64,000 nucleotides of DNA from Breviolum minutum Mf 1.05b.01 (GCA_000507305.1 DF241653.1:1839-65838); one strand, 5' to 3'. Counted from the stretch's first letter, positions 30,259 through 40,650 are shown. Translations and numbers: made by a program. Notes: generated by a model not told the origin, from the letters alone.

Positions 30259-30564
30259 CGGTTCCCCTCTTTCTTATGAACTCCTGGTTGGTTGATGCAA
30301 GGATTCCTACTATTTTCATTTATTGTGCATTAATAATTCCCCTTAAAAACAGTTGGTGGTTTCAACTTATCTTTTAAAAACATATAAGTCCATTTGGTTA
30401 TCTTCCCGAAAAAATTGGATTTTCCATGACTCAAAAAAGCTTCTCCAGAAATCAGGAACTAGATTCCCCATTTCATGGATCGAAAGCAACATTCAAAACA
30501 GATCCAAGGCGTTCATCGACCTGGCAAAAAATGGGAGCGATTCTTTCCTACCGATCTGAAGTTT

Positions 30565-30655
30565 ATCTAGTGGGTGGTTGAACCACCCATCTGAAAAATA
30601 TGCTCGCCAAATTGGATCATCTCCCCAGGTAGGGGTAAACATAAAAAATCAGAAA
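30565..30655. mobile_element. F3 element, right arm decayed
   Basis: tctagtgggtggttgaacca then atatgctcgccaaattggatc and aggtaggggtaaac; ends in aaaaatcagaaacaatc. Confidence 0.6.
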
Positions 30656-30879
30656 CAATCTTTAAAAAACCATCTGACTTTTTATTTTAGATTTTTTGAG
30701 TAAATAAAACGCCTAGTAACGATCTGAATTTATTTTTAGAACGCCTAGTAACGACCTGAAGTTTATTTTTAGAGTTACTTCGAATCCCAAAAGGAGAAAA
30801 CGATTCTCAATCAACTTGAAAAGGGCCAATTAACTTCAATTATAACCCAACTTGGGGGTGACGAACCGGGGGTGAACTG

Positions 30880-31000
30880 AAACTAACAGCGAATCTATCC
30901 CTGAAAATAGGCCATTTAACGCCCCCAAAAAGGAAAGGATACTATTCCAACTACATCCTTTTTTAAGGTGTATAATATAAATATGTTAGTTTCAGTGAGG
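30880..31000. mobile_element. F8 element
   Basis: ctgaaactaacagcgaatct on the left, aaatatgttagtttcagtga on the right, with cctgaaaataggcc inside. Confidence 0.65.
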
Positions 31001-31691
31001 CTAGTCATGATCACTATCCCAATTTTTCGCCCAACCAACCAACTGCCCCACTAAAGAAACCCGTGGCTTAGGGTGAGACCCATGTTGTACCCGGCGCTAA
31101 AGCGTCCACGTCCCAAGCGGCCTGGGGTGATGTTAGGATCACCTGGTCGCCTAAACATGTGAAATGTCATCCTGGTGGTGACTATCACTGGGACTTCCGG
31201 GGCCACAATGCAAAGGTGTAGCCCGACTCTTTTTCCCAACAATTCATGGTGAGCCGAACAAATTCTCATCTTTCCAGGGACCCATTTTCCACTGAACCAT
31301 GCGTTTTTGGGAATAGTTGATTTGTAAACTCTTGTAAAGCCTGGAACCCAATGAATCCACTCGTGGCTGAGTATGGTGATGCAAAGGTGTAGCAAACAAA
31401 AAAAAGGTGCCTAGAAAGCAAGTTGCTGTTAATTTCCATCAACTTTACCCCAAAAATCAGCCATAGTTGCCTAAAAAACATGGTACACGATGTTTTCCAG
31501 CTGGTCCTTTTTTTGACATTTGAAGCTACAGTCTTTACATGGCTAATCAACCAACCCCCCATGTAGGTCCAAAAACACAGAATTTCAATGTTTTTACATC
31601 TCGTGAGCTTTCCGTATTGGACCTCCATGGTGCCTTGGCTGTGGTGATTTTCCATCGCCAGCCATGTGATCGGCTAAACTGGAGGGCAACT

Positions 31692-31935
31692 AGGATGTCC
31701 CAGCAAGTTAGGATCAAAGGTTAGGATCCGTGGTTATAACTTATAACCCCAATATATCCCATTTATAAGTAGGTGAAATAACCCATTTACCCTCTGGTAA
31801 ACTAACATAGCTGGCTGGAAAATCATCCATTTTCAATAGGAAATACATCGACTCAATCCGGGTCCATTTTCCATTGCCATGTTAGTTTACCGGAGTGTAC
31901 TAACCATTGATCCTCAATTCCAACGGGATGATCCT
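31692..31935. mobile_element. F11 element with an F9 nested inside
   Basis: F11 outer parts: gatgtcccagcaagttagga and attgatcctcaattccaacg. At 31783-31895 an F9 runs accctctggtaaactaacat to catgttagtttaccggagtg. The F11 sequence aagtaggtgaaataaccc breaks directly at the insertion. Confidence 0.8.
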
Positions 31936-32075
31936 CCGTTTGTAGCTTCCCAAGATGCATCCCAAAGATGCCTCCTCGAGGTGGTGCACGATCCGACTGA
32001 CCTTCGGTTAACCCCCCCGTGAACTGCGGCTGGTCGAACCCAAACCACAGGTCCTCGTCCCTAAAAAGATGTGCA
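31930..32075 (-). CDS. Probable exon
   Basis: Reads TNAHLFRDEDLWFGFDQPQF, TGGLTEGQSDRAPPRGGIFG and MHLGKLQTEDHPVG, entering the F11 end. Other frames close. Polar, Gly-rich. Not recognised. Confidence 0.45.
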
Positions 32076-32243
32076 TTCGTCAAAATGGGGGCGAAGAGCT
32101 TTTTTCAACAAATTTTTGGGGTGAAGCTTTGAAAGCAGGAAAATAAAAATGGATGCTTTTGACCAGAACCCTTTGGAAAAAATACAGTTTTGTATGATGC
32201 TTGTTTTTTTGGCTGTTATCCGAACAACTGAACAAATACATTC

Positions 32244-32440
32244 TCAGAAGAAGCTAGAATCAAACAATTTCCTGTACAAAGACACTTCTTTCGCTTGAGC
32301 CTTTTTCTCAAGGTTGCTTTTATTGTACCCAGTTTCTTTAAAAAAACGATGTCTCTTGAGGCAACCTTTCTCGGCACTATGTGCTGTGCTAAGTCCGACA
32401 TCCACCTTTTTGACATCAAGCAGGTAGATATTTGAGTGAA
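32244..32440 (-). CDS. Possible terminal exon, Lys-rich
   Basis: Reads DVKKVDVGLSTAHSAEKGCL, KRHRFFKETGYNKSNLEKKA and QAKEVSLYRKLFDSSFF, then TGA. A second frame is open as well. Highly basic. Confidence 0.35.
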
Positions 32441-32946
32441 GCGCCATCCTGTAGTTACAGTGCATGTATATAATTACAATAGGTATATATAAATATGTAT
32501 AGTACCTAATTAAAGGTCTCTCTACCATCTGTAAAGATAAATACGTATACAGTATACATATATGCATATATATATATAAATACATATACAGCTACAACAT
32601 GTACACATTACATATACACACTACATGATACCATATTGAACCAAGCAAGTCACTTACACATCTGAGATTCCGAACCGGTCCCTCTAAGCAGTGACAGTAC
32701 TAAAGGTCCATCCCTGGGAGGGAAGAATCACAACATAAATCTTAGATCACACTACAAGGTGGGTAGTTTACAAGGTGAATCCATCATCAAGTTTTGGGGA
32801 AACAAACTTCCAAAAATCTAAGTTGCATATACGTTTTACGTTTTGGAAACAGGACGGTTTTAAGCCCTAAAACTATTGGTCAAATAAGCTCTAAACATGA
32901 AGGAAACGTTGGTTTTAATGGTAGTTCGGATATAAGGTTTTTGCAT

Positions 32947-33056
32947 TGAGTTTTTCAAAACGACCACCTACAAGTGGGCCCCTACTAGTTATAAATCCAC
33001 TGAAAAAGGGGTGAAAAAAGCATCTGTTTATAACGATCATAGGTGCCCACCTTGTA
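32947..33056. mobile_element. F4 element
   Basis: ctacaagtgggcccctacta and the mirrored ataggtgcccaccttgtag. The open frame of the exon at 33060 reads through it without a stop, so here it may be either retained or spliced. Confidence 0.8.
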
Positions 33057-33059
33057 GAT

Positions 33060-33230
33060 ACACCCTCAAAAAACACCAGCCTAGGAAGCCAAGGAAACCA
33101 ATACCTCCCCCCCAAAAAAAGGATCATGTCTTCCAAGATCGATGTCGATGTGTTAGCTTGGCTTTGGGGGTTTACAGGCCTCGGGGAGCACCTGTTGGTC
33201 CAGTTGCTTGGTCCAGTTGCTTTGGAATTA
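33060..33230 (-). CDS. Probable exon ending at an F4 element
   Basis: Reads TGPSNWTNRCSPRPVNPQSQ, ANTSTSILEDMILF, then RYWFPWLPRLVFFEGVSTR to ACAAG|GTGGGC, the F4 donor. Hydrophilic then hydrophobic. Not recognised. Confidence 0.4.
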
Positions 33231-33232
33231 CT

Positions 33233-33259
33233 ATACCATACCATACCATACCATACCAT
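33233..33259. repeat. TACCA pentanucleotide array
   Basis: Five to six tandem accat units. Confidence 0.95.
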
Positions 33260-33829
33260 CCATTTTCAGGGTTTCTTTTACCGTTGTTTTCAGGGAGGGA
33301 AAATGACCCACCCCCGAAAACCAACGAAGGACAAGCTGGAAAAATAAACATTTATTTGAAGATGTATCTCTTAGTAAGAATTAGGTGATTTTCCCATTGC
33401 CAGCCATGTTATTTTACTTGAAGTTTATTTTTTGACGTTTTCATCACCTGAAGTCACATGAGCCACGAAAATACCCCTCTTACTTTCCATTAAACTACTT
33501 AGTTGTTAAATGACGGGATCCTTATTTCACAGTTCATGAAATAATCACCAAAAAAACTGGGTACTATTCAGGGTTATAGATTTTGGCCCTGAATCAAAGC
33601 CAAACCCTGGAAACCAATATATAGATCCAAAGGTACCATCTGTTGTTTCTGCAAAAGTATAGGGGACAAATCTGCAATCTTGGTATTTCATCCCGAGATG
33701 CTCCCTGAACAACCAGTTAGAAATCGTAAACGGTAGTTCAATTCCCTATATACCATATATGCACAGGCAAATATAATCCCTTCTAATGGTTGATTTATAT
33801 ATATGCAACAAACAACAAGTGTTGTCACA

Positions 33830-33929
33830 TGATACTCCCTATCCAGTTTCGCTTGTGAACGACCTTGTCCTTTTCATGCTTGTTCGACTTAGGTTTCCGG
33901 ACTGTCGTAGGAATTCGACCAATTTCCTG
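33830..33929 (-). CDS. Possible basic exon
   Basis: After acceptor CTACGACAG the frame reads EIGRIPTTVRKPKSNKHEKD and KVVHKRNWIGS. A second frame (SYDRKLVEFLRQSGNLSRTS) is also open, so the frame is uncertain. Confidence 0.35.
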
Positions 33930-34343
33930 TCGTAGGATGGGCACCGGAAAACGGATCGGCTTTACAAATGGGGTGTTTAACGGGGCCCTTGTGGGATATT
34001 TCACCCATATTTCTAAGGCTTAAAAGGCTCAAAAGCCATTTTTTATGGTGCTCTTTGGGGTCCAAAGGTACCAGTTCTAAATCGAACAGTTATGGGGCCC
34101 CTATAAATGGCCGAAAATAGATGAGTAACTGGAGGTTTTTTCACCCCGAAATAATTGGAGCTATTTCACCCCATTTTTTCACTGCTTTTCCGGGGCCCAC
34201 CTTGTGTGGGCATTTCTGTTCTTTTGGTGAAACTTCAATCTATCCCCACCCAAGATGCAATCGTCACAAATGAAGGTTTATGTCGGGATTCCCGGTCGCA
34301 TAAAAATGTTCCCTAATCCTGGTGGTGACTGGCATTCTAGGTG

Positions 34344-34474
34344 CTTGGAGGATCTTCCCAGTTAGCAACTGATTATCAACCCCCATTTATAAGCCATTTG
34401 GGCCACTTGGAAGCGGAACAACCCTACTTAGGGGATTTATTAACCACTTACAAGTCATGGGATGATCCTCCAAG
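34344..34474. mobile_element. F1 element
   Basis: cttggaggatcttcccagtt to gtcatgggatgatcctccaag. Confidence 0.85.
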
Positions 34475-34598
34475 TAGGGGGTAGATCCAAGGTAACACAT
34501 TTTTTGGTTCAAGCACAACAAATGAACAAAGTTGATAGAGTTTCTTCAATCAGTGGAGAATGTATGATTTCTGAAATTTTTGCCTCCAAAACACATGC

Positions 34599-34883
34599 AT
34601 GCAAGCATTGAATCAACTCACTCTAGGTTCAATTACATCATACATCACTGAAGAGATCACCATGTTTTTCAGGTTTGAGGTCCGAACGCCCGAAGTTGAA
34701 TCGACCCCATGGGGATATATTATGGCGATGAATCCCCTGGCAGGAGAAATGAACAACAACCCAAATCACGAAGGTGACATGAACCATGGAAGCATTGCTT
34801 CGTTAATGTCAGGGCCCTGGAAAAAATTGTATACTTGCCATGTACACGTGCCAACAACCACTGAAGTCCAATTCCAAAAATGA
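34599..34883 (+). other. Plus-strand open frame of uncertain status
   Basis: Reads FRFEVRTPEVESTPWGYIMA, MNPLAGEMNNNPNHEGDMNH and GSIASLMSGPWKKLYTCHVH without splice support. Contains cgatgaatcccctgg, a copy of a dispersed repeat also at 46272, 54632 and 55605. I lean to non-coding. Confidence 0.2.
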
Positions 34884-34945
34884 TAGTACAACCACGGAAG
34901 CTTGAGAATTCTTGGAAAAAATCGGATCCGGGTGCCTTGCTATAC

Positions 34946-35172
34946 CAGCATAGCAAAGGTCTGAGATCGGGTCCGACCCGTCCTTACCAAATGCCGCCAC
35001 AAAACTGTGCATGTTGTGGGCCACAGACTCCACGGCAGGGTGGAGAAGGACCTCCGGCGCCACCCGAGCAACAAAGTTCACAGCCAGCAAAAAGGCAGTC
35101 AACTCAGTGTAGGGGAGGATACACTCAAGTTGCAGTCGTGCCAGTGCAATGACCCGTTGGTGTCAGTTGCCT
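34946..35172 (-). CDS. Strong exon, helical unknown protein
   Basis: Reads HQRVIALARLQLECILPYTE, LTAFLLAVNFVARVAPEVLL, HPAVESVAHNMHSFVAAFGK and DGSDPISDLCYAG to the donor GCTG|GTATAG. Leu/Ala/Val-rich helices without charged gaps suggest an all-alpha repeat fold or a membrane-associated domain. In-frame TGA at the upstream end means it must start at an acceptor after about 35175. Not recognised. Confidence 0.6.
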
Positions 35173-35204
35173 ACTCCTCTTTCTGCTGCTTCCTCGACCT
35201 TTCG

Positions 35205-35440
35205 TCACAGAGTGTAGGTAAAGGGTAAGCCGAAGATTTCCTCCTTCTCGTTCTTCTCAAGCAGGGAGTAAGAGGTGGCAACGTAGTCAGTCAGCCCAGT
35301 GACAACCAGTGCATCAATTGTCCCTGGCTCAGGTGCAAGATCGTCGTTGACGGTGATGGCTGACGGTGCTGAGCAGGGGCAGCGATTGCCCACGTTGAAA
35401 CGGATTCTGAGTGAATCAACTGGTGAGGAATCCTCGAATC
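35205..35440 (-). CDS. Strong exon, unknown protein
   Basis: Reads DSSPVDSLRIRFNVGNRCPC, SAPSAITVNDDLAPEPGTID, ALVVTGLTDYVATSYSLLEK and NEKEEIFGLPFTYTL. One frame is open for over 75 codons. A possible acceptor is ATTCGAG. The donor CTCT|GTGACG does not give a phase match to the next exon, so the junction is unresolved. Probably the same gene as 34946-35172. Confidence 0.6.
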
Positions 35441-35453
35441 TTTGAGTACTTCA

Positions 35454-35566
35454 CTGGTTGGTGGTTGAACCAACCCCTTTGAAAAATATTCGTCAAAATG
35501 GGTTTATCTTCCCCAAGTTTCGTGGTGAAAATTCCAAAAACATTTGAGTTGCCACCACCCAGTGGT
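35454..35566. mobile_element. F3 element with a 9-bp target duplication
   Basis: ctggttggtggttgaaccaa to gagttgccaccacccag. AGTACTTCA flanks both sides; because gaagtacttc is itself palindromic, the flanks also look like extended arms. Confidence 0.8.
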
Positions 35567-35636
35567 GAAGTACTTCAAAGTGATTCACTCCAAAAGTTCA
35601 GGTGTTCTTTTAGGAAATCAACTCAACTAATGGGTA

Positions 35637-35778
35637 CTTGGAGGATCATCCCACTTAGTAAGTACTTAGTAACCCCCATTTATAAGCCATTTAGGTAATT
35701 TGTAAGGGGAACAACCCTACTTAGGGGACTTACTAACCATGGTTATTAACCACTTATTAACTGGGATGATCCTCCAAG
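35637..35778. mobile_element. F1 element
   Basis: Very close to the copy at 3776-3917 over its whole length, including agtacttagtaacccccatt, suggesting recent amplification. Confidence 0.9.
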
Positions 35779-36094
35779 TGTTGGTTCGGGGGCCGTGGTT
35801 TGGATTCCGATTGGATTCCCCTTATGAAAGGCATTGTTACTTAAGGGTACCCGATCCGAATCCCAAACCACCGGGCCCCAAACCAGCAACTAACCATTAG
35901 CTGATCAACCTTGAGTCCAAAAAACACACACATCACTCAACTTAGATTTGCTTAATAAGATGCTTGGAAAAAGTAAACAATATTATCCCAAATTGATGGT
36001 TAATAAAAACCATGGTAGAAAATTTGATCCCAATATATTATCCCAAAAGTCTCCCAAAAAGAAAACCATGGTAGGAAATAAACAAATCATCTTA

Positions 36095-36180
36095 ATCAAA
36101 CCAAAGTCAAGACCTCGCCTGCTGCTACCTCGCATCTGATTTACCGCCACGATCCTACCAAACGGCAGCAGGTAACCAAG
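36095..36180 (-). CDS. Possible exon
   Basis: Reads GYLLPFGRIVAVNQMRGSSR and RGLDFG. The ends are not fixed. Not recognised. Confidence 0.3.
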
Positions 36181-36235
36181 GGAGTGACATTGGAAGTTGA
36201 AGAAACATGGTGGGAAAATTCCTACAAATTAGAGA

Positions 36236-36340
36236 CTAGTTGCTGGTTGAACCAACCCCTTTGAAGAATATGCTCGTCAAAACGGGAATCTTCCACAATT
36301 TTCAGGGTGAACATAAAAAATCCTTGAAACCACCACCTAG
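36236..36340. mobile_element. F3 element with GAGA flanks
   Basis: ctagttgctggttgaaccaa to tgaaaccaccacctag, GAGA on both sides. Confidence 0.8.
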
Positions 36341-36586
36341 GAGATCATCACCAAAAATATCTCATTCAATAAATATCGACCGATCCAATAAATGAGATGA
36401 TCATCAACAAACATATCTTAGATTCAATTTAAGAAATATCATCAACAAGCAAAGAGGAATGAATCTAATTCTTAAAGATTCTATAAACATAGCTGGGATG
36501 AGACGATCATCAACAAAAATATCTGGGATTCAATTCTTTGTGCAGGAATGTTGTAGTCCTTCGACTCGAACATGTAAGAATCTATA

Positions 36587-36739
36587 CTTGGAGGATCATC
36601 CCAGTTAGTAAGTAGTTAGCAACTAATGGTGATCGCAAGTCCTTCCAATTTTTTGGGGTTATGGGACCCCTTCCAAAAGGACCTTTTTTATGGCTTATAA
36701 ATAGCGGAGTGATCCTAACTACGGGCCCCTTCCTCCAAG
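36587..36739. mobile_element. F1 element
   Basis: cttggaggatcatcccagtt to ggccccttcctccaag; the right arm is diverged. Confidence 0.7.
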
Positions 36740-36816
36740 AGCCACAGATCGGAGTTCAACACGTGAGATTTACAGCCCAAGAAAATCTATGGTTTCCATT
36801 TAAAACCCATCCAAAT

Positions 36817-36908
36817 CTGGTTGGTGGTTTCAACCCATTTGAAAAATATTAATCAAATTGGGAATCTTCCCCAAGTAGGGGTGAAAATAAAAAAAATGAA
36901 ACCACTAG
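36817..36908. mobile_element. F3 element
   Basis: ctggttggtggtttcaaccc to aatgaaaccactag, a short right arm. Confidence 0.75.
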
Positions 36909-36917
36909 AAATTATCC

Positions 36918-37062
36918 ATACAAGGTGGGCCTATAAACCACCATCGTTCTAAATGGGGTGTTTAAGGGAGGGCTCCTCTATAAATGGGCCGTATATTTTA
37001 AATGGGTTTCACTGGGGGTTTGCATTTCACCCCGAAACAAGTGGAGTTGTAACTCTAATAGG
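36918..37062. mobile_element. F4 element
   Basis: tacaaggtgggcctataaac, interior aaatggggtgtttaaggg and accccgaaacaagtgg. The right terminus is weak. Confidence 0.55.
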
Positions 37063-37146
37063 GTCCCAACGGCTGTGGATTCCCATGAACTTGCAGACTC
37101 ATGAAGCAACCGAGGATCAACGATTTTTCACCCCAAAGATTCTCAC

Positions 37147-37193
37147 CTGTCCCCTTTGTACACGTGACGCTGCGGCTTCTTCTGGCACCATTC
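37147..37193 (-). CDS. Gene G2, small exon
   Basis: Acceptor TTTCTTCACAG and donor GACAG|GTGAGA, both good, 47 nt. Continuing the phase of the exon at 38136 gives EWCQKKPQRHVYKGD; another frame gives MVPEEAAASRVQRGQ. Confidence 0.55.
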
Positions 37194-37496
37194 CTGTGAA
37201 GAAAACGACACGGAAGGTGCCTACTAAACAGGGTGTTTACGATATTTGTCCCCTGCTTAACATCACAGAAACATGTGGATTACCATGGACTACCATCATT
37301 TTCAAGCCCTCAAAAAGGTGATGTTTATCACGCACTAATTTCAGGAAGGTAACTTCCCCGAAAGGCAAAAACAGTTCGGGCCCATTTTTTTGCCCTGAAG
37401 CTAGGCATGTCTTGGCACGTTGGCACTTTTTGGGGTTGGATCTCCCCCAAACCAACAACTGCACAACTGCACCTCGTAGGATCATTTACAAAAACA

Positions 37497-37613
37497 GATG
37501 GCAGCCAGAAATCGGGGGATTCACTCACCAGTTGATATGACAAATATCCCATTATTTACGATGGGCTTTATAAACGGTGGTTGGTTTGGGATTTCTGAGC
37601 CATTAACAGTAGC
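37497..37613. mobile_element. F2 element
   Basis: Left part decayed; right part gatttctgagccattaacag. The central atatcccattatttacg is typical. Confidence 0.5.
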
Positions 37614-37689
37614 ATCAATGGGATTGATATGTTTTCGCTGTACTTGCCATAAACACCACAACTAAATGTAAGTAAATACATCCCAATAA

Positions 37690-37812
37690 TACAGTACACT
37701 CCCTGAAACCAACATTCTTACAAAATGTAAATGGATGACTGGAAGACTTTCCCATCCTTTTGGGTTTCGGCCTAGTTTCAGGGCGCTTTTGCTGTTAGCT
37801 TCAGGGAGTGTA
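37690..37812. mobile_element. F8 element
   Basis: acactccctgaaaccaacat to gctgttagcttcagggagtg. Confidence 0.8.
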
Positions 37813-37989
37813 TCCTTTAATATCGTATCTCAATTGTTGCAATCCATCTAGATATCGTAATTCAAACACTTGTCACGGACCAACCCGACGCAAAAAATGA
37901 AAGAAACACTGAAAGTGCATGTTGCGTACCCAACACCCAGTTTTTTTTAACCCCCCCGTGTTTTTTCCAATACAAAAAAACAACCCGCA

Positions 37990-38012
37990 CATTGACACAC
38001 ACACACACACAA
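37990..38012. repeat. Short CA microsatellite
   Basis: acacacacacacacacac, about nine dinucleotide units inside an A/C-rich stretch. Confidence 0.9.
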
Positions 38013-38135
38013 AACAAAAACCCAAACAAAAATCAAAACCCACACCTCTTTTTAAAGCCCAGCCCCAAAAACATGGTCCCCATGTTTTTTGTTTCTGTCC
38101 CTTTCACCCCGTTTACCGTTCCACCGTGAAACCAC

Positions 38136-38213
38136 CCGTTTCGTTTCGACGTTGGCGTTTCCGGCCTTGACGAGACCATCAGCGACTTCCAGGATCTCCA
38201 AGGCCATCTGGTC
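38136..38213 (-). CDS. Gene G2, 26-codon exon
   Basis: Acceptor GATTTCAG and donor AACGG|GTGGTT enclose exactly 26 codons, DQMALEILEVADGLVKAGNA then NVETKR, in phase 0 at both ends. It follows the large exon (…HPKKPQNR) in phase when 38214-38463 is removed. Amphipathic helix likely. Not recognised. Confidence 0.6.
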
Positions 38214-38353
38214 CTGAAATCTCAAAGGCCGGGGTTTGTTGGGTGATGAAAGAAGGGGTCTTTATGATCAGCCATTAGTTTGTTAGGTTTTAGATGTTGG
38301 TATCACAAGCCATATGTTTTTTTATCAAAAAAAACAATGGCTTATGATTATAT

Positions 38354-38466
38354 ATGGGTGTTTCCAAAAATAGGGGAAACACCCCCAAAATGGATGGTGA
38401 AAATAATGGAAAACCCCTCTTAAATAGGATGATGTGGAGGAAAACCCACTATTTTCGGAAGACCCT
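38354..38466. mobile_element. F6 element at the G2 donor
   Basis: gggtgtttccaaaaataggg to cactattttcggaagaccc. On the minus strand, the terminal repeat supplies the donor AGG|GTCTTCC of the large G2 exon. The acceptor used lies outside the element, at 38214. Confidence 0.7.
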
Positions 38467-39265
38467 GTTCTGTGGTTTTTTTGGGTGTAAGGCTATTGCG
38501 TCTCCTTGCCCTGATGTTCTTGGATCCTTTTCTAATGTGGTGATAAATGATTTGAGGACATTTCTAGGAAGTTTTTCTGATTGCATCATCTGTCCAATAA
38601 TGGCTGCCACCAACTGCGACGTGACTGAATAGGGTTCCACCTTCACGTTTGCCAGAACAGCTTTCATTGAAGCTATGTTGGCTTGCAGCTGCTGGGCTGC
38701 CTCTAGTCTGTTTGAAGCACCGTGCTTCATATCGCTCTTGACCTTTTCCCATTCTTTGATGTCCAAGTTTTCAGAAATAGCTTCCAAATTAGCACTGGGG
38801 AACAAAGCTTTATTTAAGCATGCTTGGCAGAGCGATATCGTATTGATAGTAACAGAATTGGACTGCAGCATGTCGATGAACGCTGAGACGAGCTGATGGC
38901 TTTGAGGTCCTGTCATTTTGAAAATAGTGCTTTGAGAGCCACCTGTTTTCTGACTTGCTTCCTGCTTCTCTTCTTCAACACCGTGTTTGGATGAAGAACT
39001 CGTAGCATGGATCACATGTTTCGGCTTTAGAGGTTCAGACTCTGATCTGGGCGATGAGAGTGGGGAGTGCTTAGGGACCTCTGCATGTTTTTCTGCCCTT
39101 GTTGTGTCTTCCTCAACATCTTTCCCTGTAATTGAGGATGCCAGTGACACAGTATCCTCTTCATCCACACAGGACCTCGATTTCACAAACTCAGCTGGGA
39201 TCCTGTCTTTGGTAAATACTTCCGACCACAGAACAGGGTCAGTCACCAAAAATGAGCCTCAACAT
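38464..39265 (-). CDS. Gene G2, 800-base exon
   Basis: The longest open frame in the window. N-terminal part: LVTDPVLWSEVFTKDRIPAE, then an acidic Ser/Lys/Glu-rich stretch of about 100 residues (SSITGKDVEEDTTRAEKHAE, SPRSESEPLKPKHVIHATSS), likely disordered. C-terminal part is helical: MTGPQSHQLVSAFIDMLQSN, SLCQACLNKALFPSANLEAI, RLEAAQQLQANIASMKAVLA, VTSQLVAAIIGQMMQSEKLP. The end, DAIALHPKKPQNR, meets the F6 donor. It has no ATG at its upper end, so it is internal. The two-part layout suggests a scaffold or regulatory protein, but this is inference. No domain recognised. Confidence 0.7.
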
Positions 39266-39809
39266 TACCTTTTTTGGGTGTACCCCAAAATGAATCCAAT
39301 CATGACGGGTTTGTATGATGCAAAGGTGTGGAAACCAAAATCATGGTGAATCAAATTATCTGTTATTACGGCTAAGGTTAAGGTAGGAAATCTGTTATCA
39401 TGGATTATCAACCAAGGGCTGAAGAAAGGTGAGTGAAAAAACTACAAGGTGAGTCAACAAAAATGTAACACCCCTAAAATGGGAAACGACCTCAAAATCA
39501 TCTATGCGGGTATTCTATGGGATATGCAAAGGGATTATATATGCAGGTATCCTCAAAAATCTCAAAAATATCAAGGCTTATACGGGGCGGGTCATTACAC
39601 CACTGAAATTTAACATGGAACCTAAAAATTGGTGGTTGGTAGATGTTTCCCCTTTTCCATTTGGGGGGGGTATTTTTCAGGAAACATAACTACTCTTTTA
39701 AAGCAGCATCTTTGAAAGTACAAGGTGGACCCCCACCAGTTGTAGATGGGGTTATAACCCCTATAAGCAGGGAAAGAAACGCCACTTACCCTTTTTTCAC
39801 CAAACATTT

Positions 39810-39930
39810 CAGGTACCTAAAATGTAGGTACTCATCTATATGAGCTGTATGTAAGGCTTATGTAAGGGAACCACCACCCCCAAAATAGCCTTAGAAGGTT
39901 CAGTACCTCCATTTTAGGTTCCTGATATTC
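39810..39930. mobile_element. F14 inverted-repeat element
   Basis: caggtacctaaaatgtaggt to acctccattttaggttcctg. Interior ccacccccaaaatagcctta. Second copy at 46340. Confidence 0.7.
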
Positions 39931-39993
39931 TTGGTGATTTTTTCAGGCCATGTTCATTTTTTTTGGGGTATACTTATCCTAAGGTAGACGTAC

Positions 39994-40070
39994 CAGGTCT
40001 GTCCCAGGAGTCCAGGATGGAATGACCTCAACGTTGGAAAATTGATTCCCAAAATAACCACCAAATAAAT
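39994..40070 (-). CDS. Gene G3, exon 3
   Basis: Acceptor GCTCTCGCAG and donor GACCTG|GTACGT. In phase with exon 2 it reads DLFGGYFGNQFSNVEVIPSW then TPGTDL. A helicase would be expected to show motif Ia/Ib near here; none is visible. Confidence 0.5.
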
Positions 40071-40209
40071 CTGCGAGAGCTCACCACTTTTGTAGAAAAC
40101 AAGGGTCATTTATATGATACCAACCCAAACTTCATCCACTATTCTAGGGGAAAATCCAGTTTTTTGGAAAACAGGGGTCTTTTATCTTTCTTGAATCATT
40201 GTATGCTAC
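40071..40209 (-). mobile_element. G3 intron made largely of an F12 element
   Basis: The intron runs GTAGCATAC to CTCTCGCAG on the minus strand. Within it an F12 copy is recognisable (plus strand aagggtcatttatatgatac, caacccaaacttcatccac). Confidence 0.5.
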
Positions 40210-40290
40210 CTCCGGGAAATCTATCCAGGTATACCAAAATAGCGAGTGTATTGCCATGTGCCCATGATCTTAGTGGACTAATGGCCACAC
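40210..40290 (-). CDS. Gene G3, exon 2
   Basis: Acceptor GCCGCACAG, donor CGGAG|GTAGCA, 81 nt. Reads VAISPLRSWAHGNTLAILVY then LDRFPG. Following the Q-motif-like exon, the position of VAISP...NTLAILVYLDR matches where DEAD-box proteins have AxTGSGKTLAYLxP, but the GKT is absent (HGNT). Either a degenerate or inactive copy, or a chance resemblance. Confidence 0.5.
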
Positions 40291-40400
40291 CTGTGCGGCG
40301 ACTGGATCTGTTTTGGGGTTGTAGAATAGTGGAACCCAACTAGCTAATGCAGAGTTAGAAGTAACTACAACAAATTATATATTTGAATTCATTTACCCAC

Positions 40401-40650
40401 CGTTTATCCTCTTTGCTTCATTGGCCTGCATCTGAACCGGCTTCGGTCTCTCAATATGGCAGCGCAGAAAATCTGCCATCCCCGACAATTGACAGAGCTG
40501 ATCCACTGGCGAGGGCACGCTGTTGTTCACGTTCTGGTCGTCATTGACAGTAATTCCGTATTGTTTGCGGATTTCGGCGTCGTCCCGGTCGGCTACAACT
40601 GGGTCGACTCTGTAATCGACGATGCACTTGCGTTGTCCGCCGCCACGCAT
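40401..40650 (-). CDS. Gene G3, exon 1: DEAD-box Q-motif-like segment
   Basis: Reads DPVVADRDDAEIRKQYGITV, NDDQNVNNSVPSPVDQLCQL, SGMADFLRCHIERPKPVQMQ, ANEAKRIN. The order of an IRKxYxIxV strand, a PxP turn, and ERPKPVQMQA resembles the region before motif I in DEAD-box RNA helicases, whose Q motif binds the adenine of ATP. Donor AACG|GTGGGT; the 110-nt intron 40291-40400 joins in phase. The upper end is either the ATG in MRGGGQRKCIVDY or an acceptor GATTACAG just after it. Confidence 0.5.
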
